From Desulforamulus hydrothermalis Lam5 = DSM 18033 (GTDB lineage Bacteria > Bacillota > Desulfotomaculia > Desulfotomaculales > Desulfotomaculaceae), in assembly GCF_000315365.1 (NCBI RefSeq), contig NZ_CAOS01000012.1:62001-126000 (forward strand): a stretch of DNA of 64,000 nucleotides, read 5' to 3'. The notes under the pieces are model-generated. The model made no database searches and was not told the DNA's origin. It saw only the letters and a program-made list of their open reading frames with translations. Position 1 is the stretch's first letter; every line of letters starts with the position of its first letter. The translations under genes were made by a program, and so were the position numbers. This document shows, piece by piece, positions 1-7,624 of the stretch.

Positions 1-818
1 ACCGGGTCGGCACCCAGGTTGGTCATGCATTTGGTCTGGGCAAAACCCACCTCGGAAAAGGCGCCGCCGGGAAACAGTCCCAGTTTCCGCCACAGCTCTT
101 TACGGCGGGCCGGGGCAAAGGCTTCCACCAATTTGGATGCTTGGTAATGGGGCCGGTGGATATCTTCAATAAAGAAGTCAGCAAATTCAACTGCCAGCTG
201 CTCAATGGGTTTATTGGCATCCATGCCCAGGAACTCAGCATATTTTTTGAGCTTTTCCGGTTCCCGGATTTTCAAACCGCTGTCCGGTTGTGCTGCGGCG
301 GCACGCAGGGTGCGGGCTGCCTGTAAGGCGTGGTAGCAGTTAGCTGCAGTACCGATGGTGGTGTGGCGGTAGGTAAAGTTGCGGGCCACCATCACATGGG
401 CATCTACGCCGCAAACGCCCCGTTGAGACTTTTTGCTAATCCGGCAGGGGCCGTTGGCACAGAGTTGGCAAGACAGGCCGGGTGCACAAAAATTACATTG
501 GGGCTGTTGCTCGGCGAAACGGTCAAAAACGTTGGTTAAACCTTGATTGTGCACTACCTGATACATTTCCCGCATAGCCGGGTCAACAATAACGTTCAGC
601 GGATAACCTTCTTTTGATTGGTCATCTTTTTTAATGTGTTCCCGCTGCCAGCGGTACAGTTCTTCGCCCCGGGGCGACGGTTCAAATTGCCGGTAATCAT
701 ATGGTACGTCTGTCTTGTTGCGATCCTGGTGGGCACCGGGGTCATTGGTATCAGCCAGGTGGGTGGGATCGCTGTTGTGAATCAGGGTATCATAGTTTTT
801 ATTGTTTTGATCCGACAT
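1..818 (-). CDS. cooS: Carbon monoxide dehydrogenase catalytic subunit (5' part of gene, runs off the window)
   Basis: This is the first 272 codons of a nickel-iron-sulfur CO dehydrogenase, which oxidises CO to CO2 in the cytoplasm. It starts at ATG 816-818 behind a strong GGAAGGAGGG site. Residues 108-136 hold the cysteine-rich block of the family (CNFCAPGLSCQLC, then NGPCR and GVCG), which carries the intersubunit cluster and the B cluster. The block is followed by a region with many conserved histidines and arginines (ARNFTYRHT). About 100 residues precede the first cysteine, longer than in the short CooS proteins I remember, and this leader is Asp/Asn-rich. The nickel C-cluster part lies outside the window. 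A Crp/Fnr regulator gene lies just upstream on the same strand and is the obvious candidate regulator. Confidence 0.93.
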   Translation of the reverse strand, partial: MSDQNNKNYDTLIHNSDPTHLADTNDPGAHQDRNKTDVPYDYRQFEPSPRGEELYRWQREHIKKDDQSKEGYPLNVIVDPAMREMYQVVHNQGLTNVFDRFAEQQPQCNFCAPGLSCQLCANGPCRISKKSQRGVCGVDAHVMVARNFTYRHTTIGTAANCYHALQAARTLRAAAAQPDSGLKIREPEKLKKYAEFLGMDANKPIEQLAVEFADFFIEDIHRPHYQASKLVEAFAPARRKELWRKLGLFPGGAFSEVGFAQTKCMTNLGADP

Positions 819-839
819 AAGGTCCCTCCTTCCAATATC

Positions 840-862
840 TGTTCAGGATTATTTCCCGAACA
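840..862. promoter_or_regulatory. Inverted repeat upstream of cooS, possible operator
   Basis: The sequence TGTTCAGG, seven bases, CCCGAACA forms an imperfect 8-bp inverted repeat ending about 22 bp before the cooS start codon. It lies between the crp terminator and the cooS ribosome binding site, where a regulator would bind. It is not a clean match to the CRP (TGTGA-N6-TCACA) or FNR (TTGAT-N4-ATCAA) consensus, so assigning it to the neighbouring Crp/Fnr protein is inference. Confidence 0.35.
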
Positions 863-876
863 AAAACATTTATGTA

Positions 877-910
877 TAAAAATAAAAAACATCGTGAATT
901 GATCACGATG
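877..910 (-). terminator. Rho-independent terminator of the crp transcript
   Basis: Read on the minus strand, CATCGTGA-TCAAT-TCACGATG forms an 8-bp stem followed by TTTTTTATTTTTAT. It separates the Crp/Fnr gene from cooS. On its upstream side it abuts the CAGAGTGTCGACAAA-type end of fold-back element remnant A. Confidence 0.75.
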
Positions 911-911
911 C

Positions 912-1040
912 CAGAGTGTCGACAAAACCTTATCGGTGGTTTATGACCCCCTTTGGCTCCGGTCTACGCACCGACAGCAATATGATTCGCTGCGGTCGCC
1001 CTTGGGGTCGCCTAAACGGGCCAGCCTGGGCTCCGGGCTA
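912..1040 (+). repeat. Fold-back element remnant A (left half)
   Basis: The left end CAGAGTGTCGACAAA and the following roughly 110 bp (GGTGGTTTATGA, CTTTGGCTCCGGTCTACGCA, CCCTTGGGGTCGCC) match the intact copies at 18202 and 35926. The right half is missing; similarity fades near 1035-1060, just before the crp stop codon at 1074. The left end touches the crp terminator hairpin, as in the other copies. A short stretch near 1047-1060 may be a scrambled piece of the right half, but this is weak. Confidence 0.8.
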
Positions 1041-1073
1041 TATGCACCGAAGCACCACCGGTTGGATGCCTGG

Positions 1074-1754
1074 TTATCTTAGTAAGTCCTCCAGCTTTTT
1101 TTTGTCCACAATAACAATTCGCTGCCGGTCCACCTCAATGGCGCCGCTTCGCTTAAAACTGCTTAACATGCGGTTGACGGTTTCCCGGGTGCTGCCGGTG
1201 AGATTGGCCAGTTCTTGATTGGTAAGGTTAAAGTTAATGTAAATACCGCCGGGTTTGGTTATGCCATGGTCTTCCGCCATTTTGATCAGGGTAAAGGCAA
1301 GACGCCGGGCTGTATCGTGCAGAGCCAGGTGCATCACTTTTTCCTGAGCTGCCCGCAGGCGTCTTGACATGATGCGCAGCATGGCTACAGCCATACCGGG
1401 GTTTTGGCTGATTAATCGCTCAATATCCTGGTTGCGCAGTATACCGACAACGCAATCTTCTTGTACTTCGGCAGTGGCAGGATAATCGCCGCCGTCAAAC
1501 AATACCACCTCGGCAAAGACCTCGCCGGGGTTGACAAAATGCAAGATATGTTCCCGACCGTCTTCTGACCGCCTGGTCAGTTTAATTAAGCCTGATTTTA
1601 AAATATAGAGAGCTTCCCCCGGTTCGCCTTCCATGAAAATAATGCGCCCTTTTTGATAGCTGCGTTCCAGCAGCAGGCGGGAGATTTCCAGCAACTGATT
1701 GTCCGGCAAACCATAAAATAACGGTATCCGTAATAAATACTTAATGTTTTCCAA
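1074..1754 (-). CDS. Crp/Fnr family transcriptional regulator
   Basis: This is a 226-residue regulator with the usual layout. A cyclic-nucleotide-binding-type beta barrel covers about residues 12-125 (GRIIFMEGEPGEALYILKSG), followed by a dimer helix and a winged helix-turn-helix at about 176-212 (LTNQELANLTGSTRETVNRM). It starts at TTG with an AGGGGAT site upstream. It has one cysteine (101), so it cannot carry an FNR-type iron-sulfur cluster. It also lacks the Cys-x-His heme ligand pair of CooA. Its position just upstream of cooS suggests control of CO metabolism, but the ligand is unknown. It follows the methyltransferase gene by 14 bp, so the two are probably cotranscribed. Confidence 0.9.
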   Translation of the reverse strand: MENIKYLLRIPLFYGLPDNQLLEISRLLLERSYQKGRIIFMEGEPGEALYILKSGLIKLTRRSEDGREHILHFVNPGEVFAEVVLFDGGDYPATAEVQEDCVVGILRNQDIERLISQNPGMAVAMLRIMSRRLRAAQEKVMHLALHDTARRLAFTLIKMAEDHGITKPGGIYINFNLTNQELANLTGSTRETVNRMLSSFKRSGAIEVDRQRIVIVDKKKLEDLLR

Positions 1755-1768
1755 CTATCCATCCCCTG

Positions 1769-2524
1769 TCAGTATAAATTGCAGTATCTTTTGCGGCAGG
1801 CTTGGATAACTGTGGCTTGGCTGTCCCAGCTATGAGGTTTGCGGTTAAACCCGCCATATACATGTACATCTTCAAAGCCGGCGTCACGCAAAAAGCCTTC
1901 CAACTGTTCCCTGGTTAAAGGACGCAGGGGAACCTGGCCGCTCCCTAAACTGTGGCTGTTGCCGTTGTTGCCGTTTTGCAACAGGGTGGTTGTGAAATCC
2001 AGCAAACCATCCGGCCGGAAATCATACCGGCGGGTAAAAACAATACCTGCCTGTTTGTTGATAATATCCGGTAATTGTGTAACATTGCCTTTAAGTATAC
2101 GGTCGTAGTTTACTGTTTGTAAAATTAAAGTGCCGCCGTGATAAAGGCGTTCTTTCATCTGCAACAGGGCCGTCAGAATATCGTGGTCGTTAAGCAAGTG
2201 AACTATTGAATTACCGATGCAAATAACGGCATCAAACTTGCCCTCGATATCTTCCAGGTTCCTCATATCACCGGTGCGAAAATCAACAGTCAGACCTTCC
2301 TTGCGAGCTTTTTCACGGGCCAGTTTGACCATGTCAGGCTCATAATCCACGCCCACCACACTGATCCCCCATTTGGCAAATGCCAGTGCGTAATTACCTG
2401 AACCACAGGCTACGTCAAGCACCCGGTTAACCCCCAAATCACTGAAAAGCTGGCGAAAAAAATTTAACTGTGCTTCTCCCGCCGGAAAAATATAATCATA
2501 GTATTGGCTCAGTTCTTTATACAT
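1769..2524 (-). CDS. Class I SAM-dependent methyltransferase
   Basis: The 251-residue protein has the Rossmann-type SAM fold. Motif I is VLDVACGSGNYALAFA (residues 35-50), the acidic residue that binds the ribose is Asp60 (VVGVDYEPDM), and GDMR and FDAVICIGNSIVHL follow. The substrate cannot be read from the sequence; small-molecule or protein methylation are both possible. It starts at ATG 2522-2524 and ends 14 bp before the crp start, so both are likely one transcript running towards cooS. Confidence 0.88.
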   Translation of the reverse strand: MYKELSQYYDYIFPAGEAQLNFFRQLFSDLGVNRVLDVACGSGNYALAFAKWGISVVGVDYEPDMVKLAREKARKEGLTVDFRTGDMRNLEDIEGKFDAVICIGNSIVHLLNDHDILTALLQMKERLYHGGTLILQTVNYDRILKGNVTQLPDIINKQAGIVFTRRYDFRPDGLLDFTTTLLQNGNNGNSHSLGSGQVPLRPLTREQLEGFLRDAGFEDVHVYGGFNRKPHSWDSQATVIQACRKRYCNLY

Positions 2525-2681
2525 TTTTCACCTCTCCGCTGCTTCCTACCGGTTGTTTTTATTGTAATTGAAGGAGAAAAATATCGCAATGCGGAGCAAG
2601 ACAAATAAATAAAAAGTTAACCTACCTGTTCCTTCCTTCATAAAATGACACAAAGGATTTTTTGAAAGGAAGGGACAAAGA

Positions 2682-3872
2682 ATGGCGGTATATATTGTTC
2701 AACCAGGGGATACCCTTGCTCAAATAGCTGCCAGATTCAACACTACCGTGGCAGAACTGCAGCGCTTAAATAATCTGGCTAACCCTAACTTGATTTTGGT
2801 TGGCCAGCAATTAACCGTACCGGACACTGCAACACCGGCTGGGACACCTGCCCCGACACCGTCGGAAACCGACCAGGAAACCATCCGGGTTACCCGTCAA
2901 TACAGCGGCATTATTCGTACGCTGGTAGGAGGAAGGCCTTATACTGCCAGACTGGTGGATGGGCTTCTTTATATTTTGTTACTGGATCAGCAGGTTTATC
3001 GTCCGGGACAGGAGGTAAGAATTACCTTAAACAAAGTTAACGTCAGCAACCGGACCATCACGCTGCGCTATAATACTGGGCAACGATTTGAACTGGTGGT
3101 GCGCCGGGCAGCGGATAATGCAGAGGTTTGGCGTTACTCCCGGGGGCGCTTGTTTATTCAGCAAAGTGCCGTCGTTACAATCAGGCCAAACCAAACTGCC
3201 ATCTACCGTTATGTCTGGGATCAAAGAGATGACGCAGGCAGACAGGTTAGACCCGGGGATTATGTTTTAGAGGCTTTCAATGTGGCCCGTGGCTTGCAAA
3301 ACACAGCCATAAGAATCAGGTTAAGGATCCGGGAAGGTGATGTAATGCCTACCCCAACCCCTACACCGCCCTTTGAGTGCACCGGAGCAAACCTGCTGCA
3401 AAATGCAAATTTTGAAAGCTGGCTCAGCGCTACCCGGCCCCGAAACTGGAATGCCGCCAATGTACGCCGTTCGGAAGTTGCTTTTACCGGCCGGTTTGCG
3501 GTGGAAATGGGCAATCTGCCGGACGAACCGGCCACCTTAGCACAGGTAATCCCCATTGTTGGCGGCAGCAACAACCGGGTTAGCTTCCGGGTGGCGGAAG
3601 ATGTGGAAGGTTCCCGGATGGGCAACTTTAGTTTCGGTGTGCAGGTGTTTTTCCGCAACCGAAGCGGCACGGTGGTTGGGGTAGCACCTCAAGGCCCCTT
3701 TTCGCCGGCCTTGATAGAAGATGAAGTTTATGAATTATTCAGCTTTACCACCGGGCGGGTACCTGCCACAGCGGTAACGGCCGAGTTGCGCTTTACCTTT
3801 AACCCCCGCACCGGCAACCAAAGCCGTATCCGGATTGACAGTGCCGAGTTCCGCTGTTTGAGTTTGTCTTAA
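2682..3872 (+). CDS. LysM domain protein with BsuPI (proteinase-inhibitor-like) domain
   Basis: The 396-residue protein starts with one LysM peptidoglycan-binding domain (residues 3-47, YIVQPGDTLAQIA to GQQLTVP). A Thr/Pro-rich linker follows, then a BsuPI-type beta-sandwich (about 85-215: RPGQEVRITLNKVN, YNTGQRFELVV, YRYVWDQRDDAGRQV), a second TPTPTP linker and a C-terminal domain (about 235-396) resembling carbohydrate-binding jelly rolls (LLQNANFESW). There is no signal peptide: LysM begins at residue 3. It may therefore act on the mother-cell side of a spore coat or be exported by another route, which is inference. The start ATG 2682 follows a GGAAGGGA site. Confidence 0.85.
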   Translation: MAVYIVQPGDTLAQIAARFNTTVAELQRLNNLANPNLILVGQQLTVPDTATPAGTPAPTPSETDQETIRVTRQYSGIIRTLVGGRPYTARLVDGLLYILLLDQQVYRPGQEVRITLNKVNVSNRTITLRYNTGQRFELVVRRAADNAEVWRYSRGRLFIQQSAVVTIRPNQTAIYRYVWDQRDDAGRQVRPGDYVLEAFNVARGLQNTAIRIRLRIREGDVMPTPTPTPPFECTGANLLQNANFESWLSATRPRNWNAANVRRSEVAFTGRFAVEMGNLPDEPATLAQVIPIVGGSNNRVSFRVAEDVEGSRMGNFSFGVQVFFRNRSGTVVGVAPQGPFSPALIEDEVYELFSFTTGRVPATAVTAELRFTFNPRTGNQSRIRIDSAEFRCLSLS

Positions 3873-3900
3873 ACAGCCCGCTTTATCAACAATAATATAA

Positions 3901-3929
3901 ATGCAACCCGTATCAGTTACGGGTTGCAT
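3901..3929 (+). terminator. Terminator-type hairpin without T-tract, next to fold-back remnant B
   Basis: ATGCAACCCGTA-TCAGT-TACGGGTTGCAT forms a 12-bp stem 28 bp after the LysM gene. The T-tract expected after it is absent, because the left end of fold-back remnant B (CAGAG at 3930) begins directly after the stem. This matches the left-hand, T-less hairpin copy of the complete insertions. Confidence 0.6.
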
Positions 3930-3992
3930 CAGAGTGTCGACAAACATTACCGGTGGTTTATGATCCCCTTTGGCTCCGGTCTACCGGTACCT
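3930..3992 (+). repeat. Fold-back element remnant B (left end only)
   Basis: CAGAGTGTCGACAAACATTACCGGTGGTTTATGATCCCCTTTGGCTCCGGTCTA (in pieces, 3930-3983) matches the first 55-60 bp of the complete elements. It then breaks off into unrelated sequence and a second terminator hairpin. The right half and right hairpin copy are gone. Confidence 0.8.
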
Positions 3993-4005
3993 TTATCCTT
4001 AAGCC

Positions 4006-4038
4006 AAGGCGGCCCCTGTCCGGACGGGGCCGCCTTTT
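4006..4038 (+). terminator. Rho-independent terminator between convergent genes
   Basis: AAGGCGGCCCC-TGTCCGGA-GGGGCCGCCTT followed by TTAA forms a strong 11-bp stem between the LysM gene (plus) and the FmdB gene (minus). It directly abuts the FmdB stop codon and probably serves as a terminator in both directions, although the T-tract is short. Confidence 0.6.
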
Positions 4039-4261
4039 AATGCCGGCAGGCGCTGCAGTTACTGGAAGTACAGCTTTTGCAGCTATCGCCCCGGCTGCCA
4101 TACAGGGCACCGGGGTTGTTAACCGTAAAACCTGACATTACCCGGACGGGAGAGGGGGACTGGCAGACAGGGCATATTAGGTTTTGGCCGGTTTCCCCCA
4201 GACGGCAAAGTTTTTGAAACTTATGCCGGCATTTACTGCAGCGGAATTCGTATATAGGCAT
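4037..4261 (-). CDS. FmdB family zinc ribbon protein
   Basis: The 74-residue protein begins MPIYEFRCSKCRHKF, the FmdB start, and has two CxxC pairs (CSKC at 8-11, CPVC at about 31-34) that bind zinc. The C-terminal tail has four more cysteines (CKSCTSSNCSAC). The family is regarded as putative regulatory or redox-related, with no firm role. A GGAGGTG site precedes ATG 4261 on the minus strand. Confidence 0.88.
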   Translation of the reverse strand: MPIYEFRCSKCRHKFQKLCRLGETGQNLICPVCQSPSPVRVMSGFTVNNPGALYGSRGDSCKSCTSSNCSACRH

Positions 4262-4406
4262 TAACCGCTACACCTCCATTAGTTAAAAGTTTTACCCGTT
4301 ATTAGTTAAAACCACCCTTTGGGAATTGTCAAGGTCTGTTAGACAAGACGAAGAATCGGGTTATATTATTGTTAAAGGTTAATCGGCAGTTGCAAGGTAA
4401 AGAATT

Positions 4407-4435
4407 TTGTTGAAAATAAAGGTTTTTAGTACAAT
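4407..4435 (+). promoter_or_regulatory. Sigma-A promoter of the beta-CASP nuclease gene
   Basis: TTGTTG (4407-4412), a 17-bp spacer and TACAAT (4430-4435) form a good sigma-A promoter. Transcription would begin near 4442, so the TTG codon at 4435 cannot be the start of the gene. This supports the ATG at 4480. Confidence 0.6.
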
Positions 4436-4479
4436 TGCAAGAAATAGTAATGCAAATGCTTGAACGGGGAGGGAGTATA

Positions 4480-6063
4480 ATGTACATACAATTTTTGGGG
4501 GCTGCTGAAACCGTTACCGGCTCTTGTTTTTTGGTGGATACCGGATTAACCCGGTTGCTGGTAGATTGCGGGCTGTTTCAGGGCAGCAAGGAAATAAAAG
4601 AGCGAAATTACCGTAATTTCCCTATTGCTCCGTCCAGTGTGGATTATGTGCTGTTAACGCATGCTCATATTGACCATAGCGGGCTGTTGCCCAAGCTTAT
4701 TAAGCATGGGTTTAAGGGGCGGGTAATTGCCACCTCAGCCACGGTAGATTTGTGTGAGATACTATTGCCCGATTGCGGTCACATACAAGAAATGGAAGTA
4801 GAAAGAAAGAACCGTAAATACCGCCGCCAGGGGCGTAAGCTGATTGAGCCCATATATACCGCAGAGGACGGTGCCAATGCTTTAAAGTATTTTGAACGGG
4901 TAAATTACAACGGCCTTATTCCGATCAGCCCTGATGTAAAAGTCTGCTTTCGCGATGCCGGGCATATCCTGGGCTCCTCCATGATTGAAATGTGGGTAAA
5001 AGAGGCCGACGGCAAAGAAACCAAACTGGTTTTTTCCGGCGACATTGGCAATACCGATCAGCCCTTTATCAAAGATCCTACATTCATTGCCGAGGCTGAT
5101 TATGTCATCATGGAAGCCACCTATGGCAACCGTCTGCACCGGCATGCGGATAACAAACTGGAACTGTTGCAGCAGGCAATCGTTGACACTTATAGCAAAG
5201 GCGGTAAGCTGATTATCCCGGCTTTTGCCGCCGGCCGCACGCAAGATATTCTTTACAGCATTAACGAATTGCGCATGCAAGGGGCTATCCCGGAAATGCC
5301 TATTTATATTGACAGCCCTATGGCCATCAAAGCCACCGAGATTTTTCGCAATAACTGTGATATTTGTGATCAAGAAACCCAGGAACTAATTGCGCAGGGT
5401 TGCAACCCGCTGGAAATGGCTAATATCAGAACCACATTATCCATGGAAGAGTCCAGAGAATTAAACTTTCTGAAAGGCTCGGCCATCATAATATCGGCCA
5501 GTGGCATGTGTGACGCCGGAAGGATTAAACACCACCTGCGCCACAACCTGTGGCGCCCGGAATGCACTGTTTTGTTTGTCGGGTACCAGGCGGAAGGAAC
5601 CCTGGGGCGGCGTATTCTGTCGGGAGAAAAAACCGTCCGCATTCACGGGGAAGAAGTGGCTGTCCGGGCAGAAATTCGCAGTATTGACGGTTTTTCAGCC
5701 CATGCTGACCAACCGGCCCTGCTCAACTGGATTAAAAACTTTAATAATATAAAACAGGTATTTATTGTGCACGGGGAAGCCAAGGCAGCCGGTGCTCTGG
5801 AAAACTTAATTAAAGAATCGGGCATTAATGCGGTTGTGCCCCGCTGGTTAGAAAAGGTGGATTTAACTCCTCCCGTGCCTCAGCAGGCACCGCAAATTTT
5901 GGTGGACACCTGGCAGGGTATTGCCGAGAAAATGCAGCGTGTGCTGCAAGGACAATTACCCGTTGCAAAATACTCTGTCTTGCTGCGGCAATTGGCTGAG
6001 TTGGAGGTACAAATGCATGAAATACTCCAGGATGAGACAGCCGAGTCCCAACAACTGGCCTAA
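4480..6063 (+). CDS. MBL-fold beta-CASP RNA-processing exonuclease/endonuclease (CPSF/Ysh1-like)
   Basis: The 527-residue metallo-beta-lactamase protein has the HAHIDHSG zinc motif at 61-68, a distal histidine (GHILGSSM), Asp in FSGDIGN, the beta-CASP insert (PAFAAGRTQDIL, YIDSPMA, IISASGMCDAGRI) and the C-terminal DGFSAHADQ and IVHGE motifs. These place it with the CPSF-like beta-CASP nucleases that act on RNA, distinct from RNase J because it has no C-terminal dimer domain. The start is ATG 4480 behind GGGGAGGG. The pgeF gene follows 14 bp after its stop, so the two are probably one operon. Confidence 0.9.
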   Translation: MYIQFLGAAETVTGSCFLVDTGLTRLLVDCGLFQGSKEIKERNYRNFPIAPSSVDYVLLTHAHIDHSGLLPKLIKHGFKGRVIATSATVDLCEILLPDCGHIQEMEVERKNRKYRRQGRKLIEPIYTAEDGANALKYFERVNYNGLIPISPDVKVCFRDAGHILGSSMIEMWVKEADGKETKLVFSGDIGNTDQPFIKDPTFIAEADYVIMEATYGNRLHRHADNKLELLQQAIVDTYSKGGKLIIPAFAAGRTQDILYSINELRMQGAIPEMPIYIDSPMAIKATEIFRNNCDICDQETQELIAQGCNPLEMANIRTTLSMEESRELNFLKGSAIIISASGMCDAGRIKHHLRHNLWRPECTVLFVGYQAEGTLGRRILSGEKTVRIHGEEVAVRAEIRSIDGFSAHADQPALLNWIKNFNNIKQVFIVHGEAKAAGALENLIKESGINAVVPRWLEKVDLTPPVPQQAPQILVDTWQGIAEKMQRVLQGQLPVAKYSVLLRQLAELEVQMHEILQDETAESQQLA

Positions 6064-6077
6064 GCCGGAGGTGTTGT

Positions 6078-6899
6078 ATGCCGGGGATATGTATTCAACA
6101 TAAAGGGGATTTAACATTTGTTACCTTTGCTGCCTTTAACCGCAGCGGCCGGATTACCCACGGTTTTACCACCCGCCGGGGCGGCTTCAGTGCTCCTCCT
6201 TATGACAGTTTAAATATGGCCCTGCATGTGGGAGACCGGCCGGACCTGGCGCGGGCAAACCGTGCGGCGGCCTGTACCGCCATTGGCATCAACCCGTTAC
6301 ATCTGGTGGCGGCAGAACAGGTTCATGGCAGCAGGGTGGAGGTGGTGGATCTAAAGCACCGGGGCAGAGGTGCCCTGGACTATGCCACGTCCATCCCGGC
6401 CACGGATGCCCTGATTACCAATATTGCCGGTTTGCCGTTAGCCAGTTTTTACGCTGATTGTGTACCCATTTTGTTGTACGACCCGGTGCGCACCTGTATC
6501 GGCTTAGCCCACGCCGGATGGCGGGGTACCGTACAGAGGATTGCTTCTGCAACGGTTGCTAAAATGACAGCCGTATACGGCTGTCGACCGGTTGATATTT
6601 TAGCTGCTATCGGTCCCTCCATCGGGCCCTGTTGCTATCAGGTTGACCTTCCGGTGCAGCAGGCTCTGGCCAAAGAATTTTCTTACTGGCCCGAACTGCT
6701 TAAACCGCTGGGGCCGCATCACTGGCTGCTGGATTTATGGGAAACCAACCGGCGAGTTTTATTGGACGCAGGGGTACCGGCGGAACATATAACCGTGGCC
6801 GGTTTATGCACAGCCTGCCGCACGGATTGTTTTTTTTCCTATCGCCGGGAGCAAGGGAAAACCGGCCGTATGGCGTCTTTAATCATGATAAAGGAATGA
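6078..6899 (+). CDS. pgeF: Peptidoglycan editing factor PgeF (YlmD/YfiH, multicopper-oxidase-like fold)
   Basis: The 273-residue protein carries the family motifs THGFTTRRGGFS, EQVHGSRV, YADCVPILLYDP, GLAHAGWRGTV and IGPSIGPCCYQV. The conserved His and Cys form its zinc/copper site. In the family it removes misincorporated amino acids from peptidoglycan precursors or acts as a purine nucleoside phosphorylase. In many Firmicutes it is next to yggS and sepF; here the pho genes and the HlyD-like gene lie between it and that cluster (11807 onwards). The start is ATG 6078 behind GGAGGTG. Confidence 0.92.
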   Translation: MPGICIQHKGDLTFVTFAAFNRSGRITHGFTTRRGGFSAPPYDSLNMALHVGDRPDLARANRAAACTAIGINPLHLVAAEQVHGSRVEVVDLKHRGRGALDYATSIPATDALITNIAGLPLASFYADCVPILLYDPVRTCIGLAHAGWRGTVQRIASATVAKMTAVYGCRPVDILAAIGPSIGPCCYQVDLPVQQALAKEFSYWPELLKPLGPHHWLLDLWETNRRVLLDAGVPAEHITVAGLCTACRTDCFFSYRREQGKTGRMASLIMIKE

Positions 6900-6923
6900 G
6901 CAAACCAAAGGAGTGCAAAGTCC

Positions 6924-7622
6924 TTGCCCAAAATACTGATTGTTGACGACGAACAGCCCATTCGGGAACTGGTAAAATTTAATTTGGAGCGAGAGGGTTT
7001 TCAAGTGCTGCAGGCCGGGGATGGCAACGCCGCCGTGGCTCTGGCCCGGAGTGAAAGCCCGGATCTGATTGTTCTTGATGTTATGTTGCCGGGACAGGAT
7101 GGATTAGCTGTTTGCCGCAGTTTGCACCAGGATCCCGCCACCCGCTCTATCCCCATCATTATGCTCAGTGCGCGAGGGGAGGAATTAGATAAAGTGCTGG
7201 GGCTGGAAATGGGAGCGGACGACTATATAACCAAGCCGTTCAGCCCCCGGGAACTGGTGGCCAGGGTGAAAGCCCGGCTGCGCCGTCAGACTGCGGAAAA
7301 CCAGATTAACGAAGATGCCGGCAGGATTACAGCGGGAAAACTGATAATTGATCAAGAACGCTTTATTGTTTCTTATAACGGCATCAAACAGGATCTTACA
7401 CCCAAGGAATTTGAATTGCTGCGTTATCTGGCCCGCAATCCGGGCAAGGTATTTACCCGGGACTTTTTGCTGGAACAAATTTGGGGGTATGATTTTGCCG
7501 GCGACTCAAGGACGGTGGATGTCCACATTCGTCATATTCGCCAGAAGTTGGAACAAATTTCCGGGGCTCCTCAATTTATTGAAACCGTACGGGGAGTAGG
7601 TTACCGCTTTAAGGAGGCCTGA
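6924..7622 (+). CDS. phoP: OmpR/PhoB-family response regulator (PhoP-like)
   Basis: The 232-residue regulator has a receiver domain (residues 3-118) with the acidic pair DDE at 8-10, phosphoacceptor Asp52 (VLDVML) and the conserved Lys in ITKPFSPRE. A winged-helix DNA-binding domain follows at about 135-230 (LTPKEFELLRYLARNPG, VDVHIRHIRQKL, TVRGVGYRF). The start is TTG 6924, supported by AAAGGAG with a 10-bp spacing. The histidine kinase starts 2 bp after the stop. With pstB and phoU next downstream, it is very probably the phosphate-starvation regulator. Confidence 0.9.
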   Translation: MPKILIVDDEQPIRELVKFNLEREGFQVLQAGDGNAAVALARSESPDLIVLDVMLPGQDGLAVCRSLHQDPATRSIPIIMLSARGEELDKVLGLEMGADDYITKPFSPRELVARVKARLRRQTAENQINEDAGRITAGKLIIDQERFIVSYNGIKQDLTPKEFELLRYLARNPGKVFTRDFLLEQIWGYDFAGDSRTVDVHIRHIRQKLEQISGAPQFIETVRGVGYRFKEA

Positions 7623-7624
7623 GG

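Noticed and set aside
890-910. CRP operator inside the crp terminator (GTGA-N5-TCAC)
   Set aside because: The spacing is 5 instead of 6 and the sequence is explained by the terminator stem with its T-tract.
912-1040. CRISPR-like or REP-type repeat explanation for the dispersed sequence
   Set aside because: Copies are far apart, about 265 bp long, lack spacers and have terminal inverted repeats with flanking duplications, unlike CRISPR arrays or short REP sequences.
4435-4479. Upstream TTG start giving a longer beta-CASP nuclease
   Set aside because: The TTG overlaps the -10 box of the likely promoter and has no ribosome site, whereas ATG 4480 has a strong one and fits the family start.
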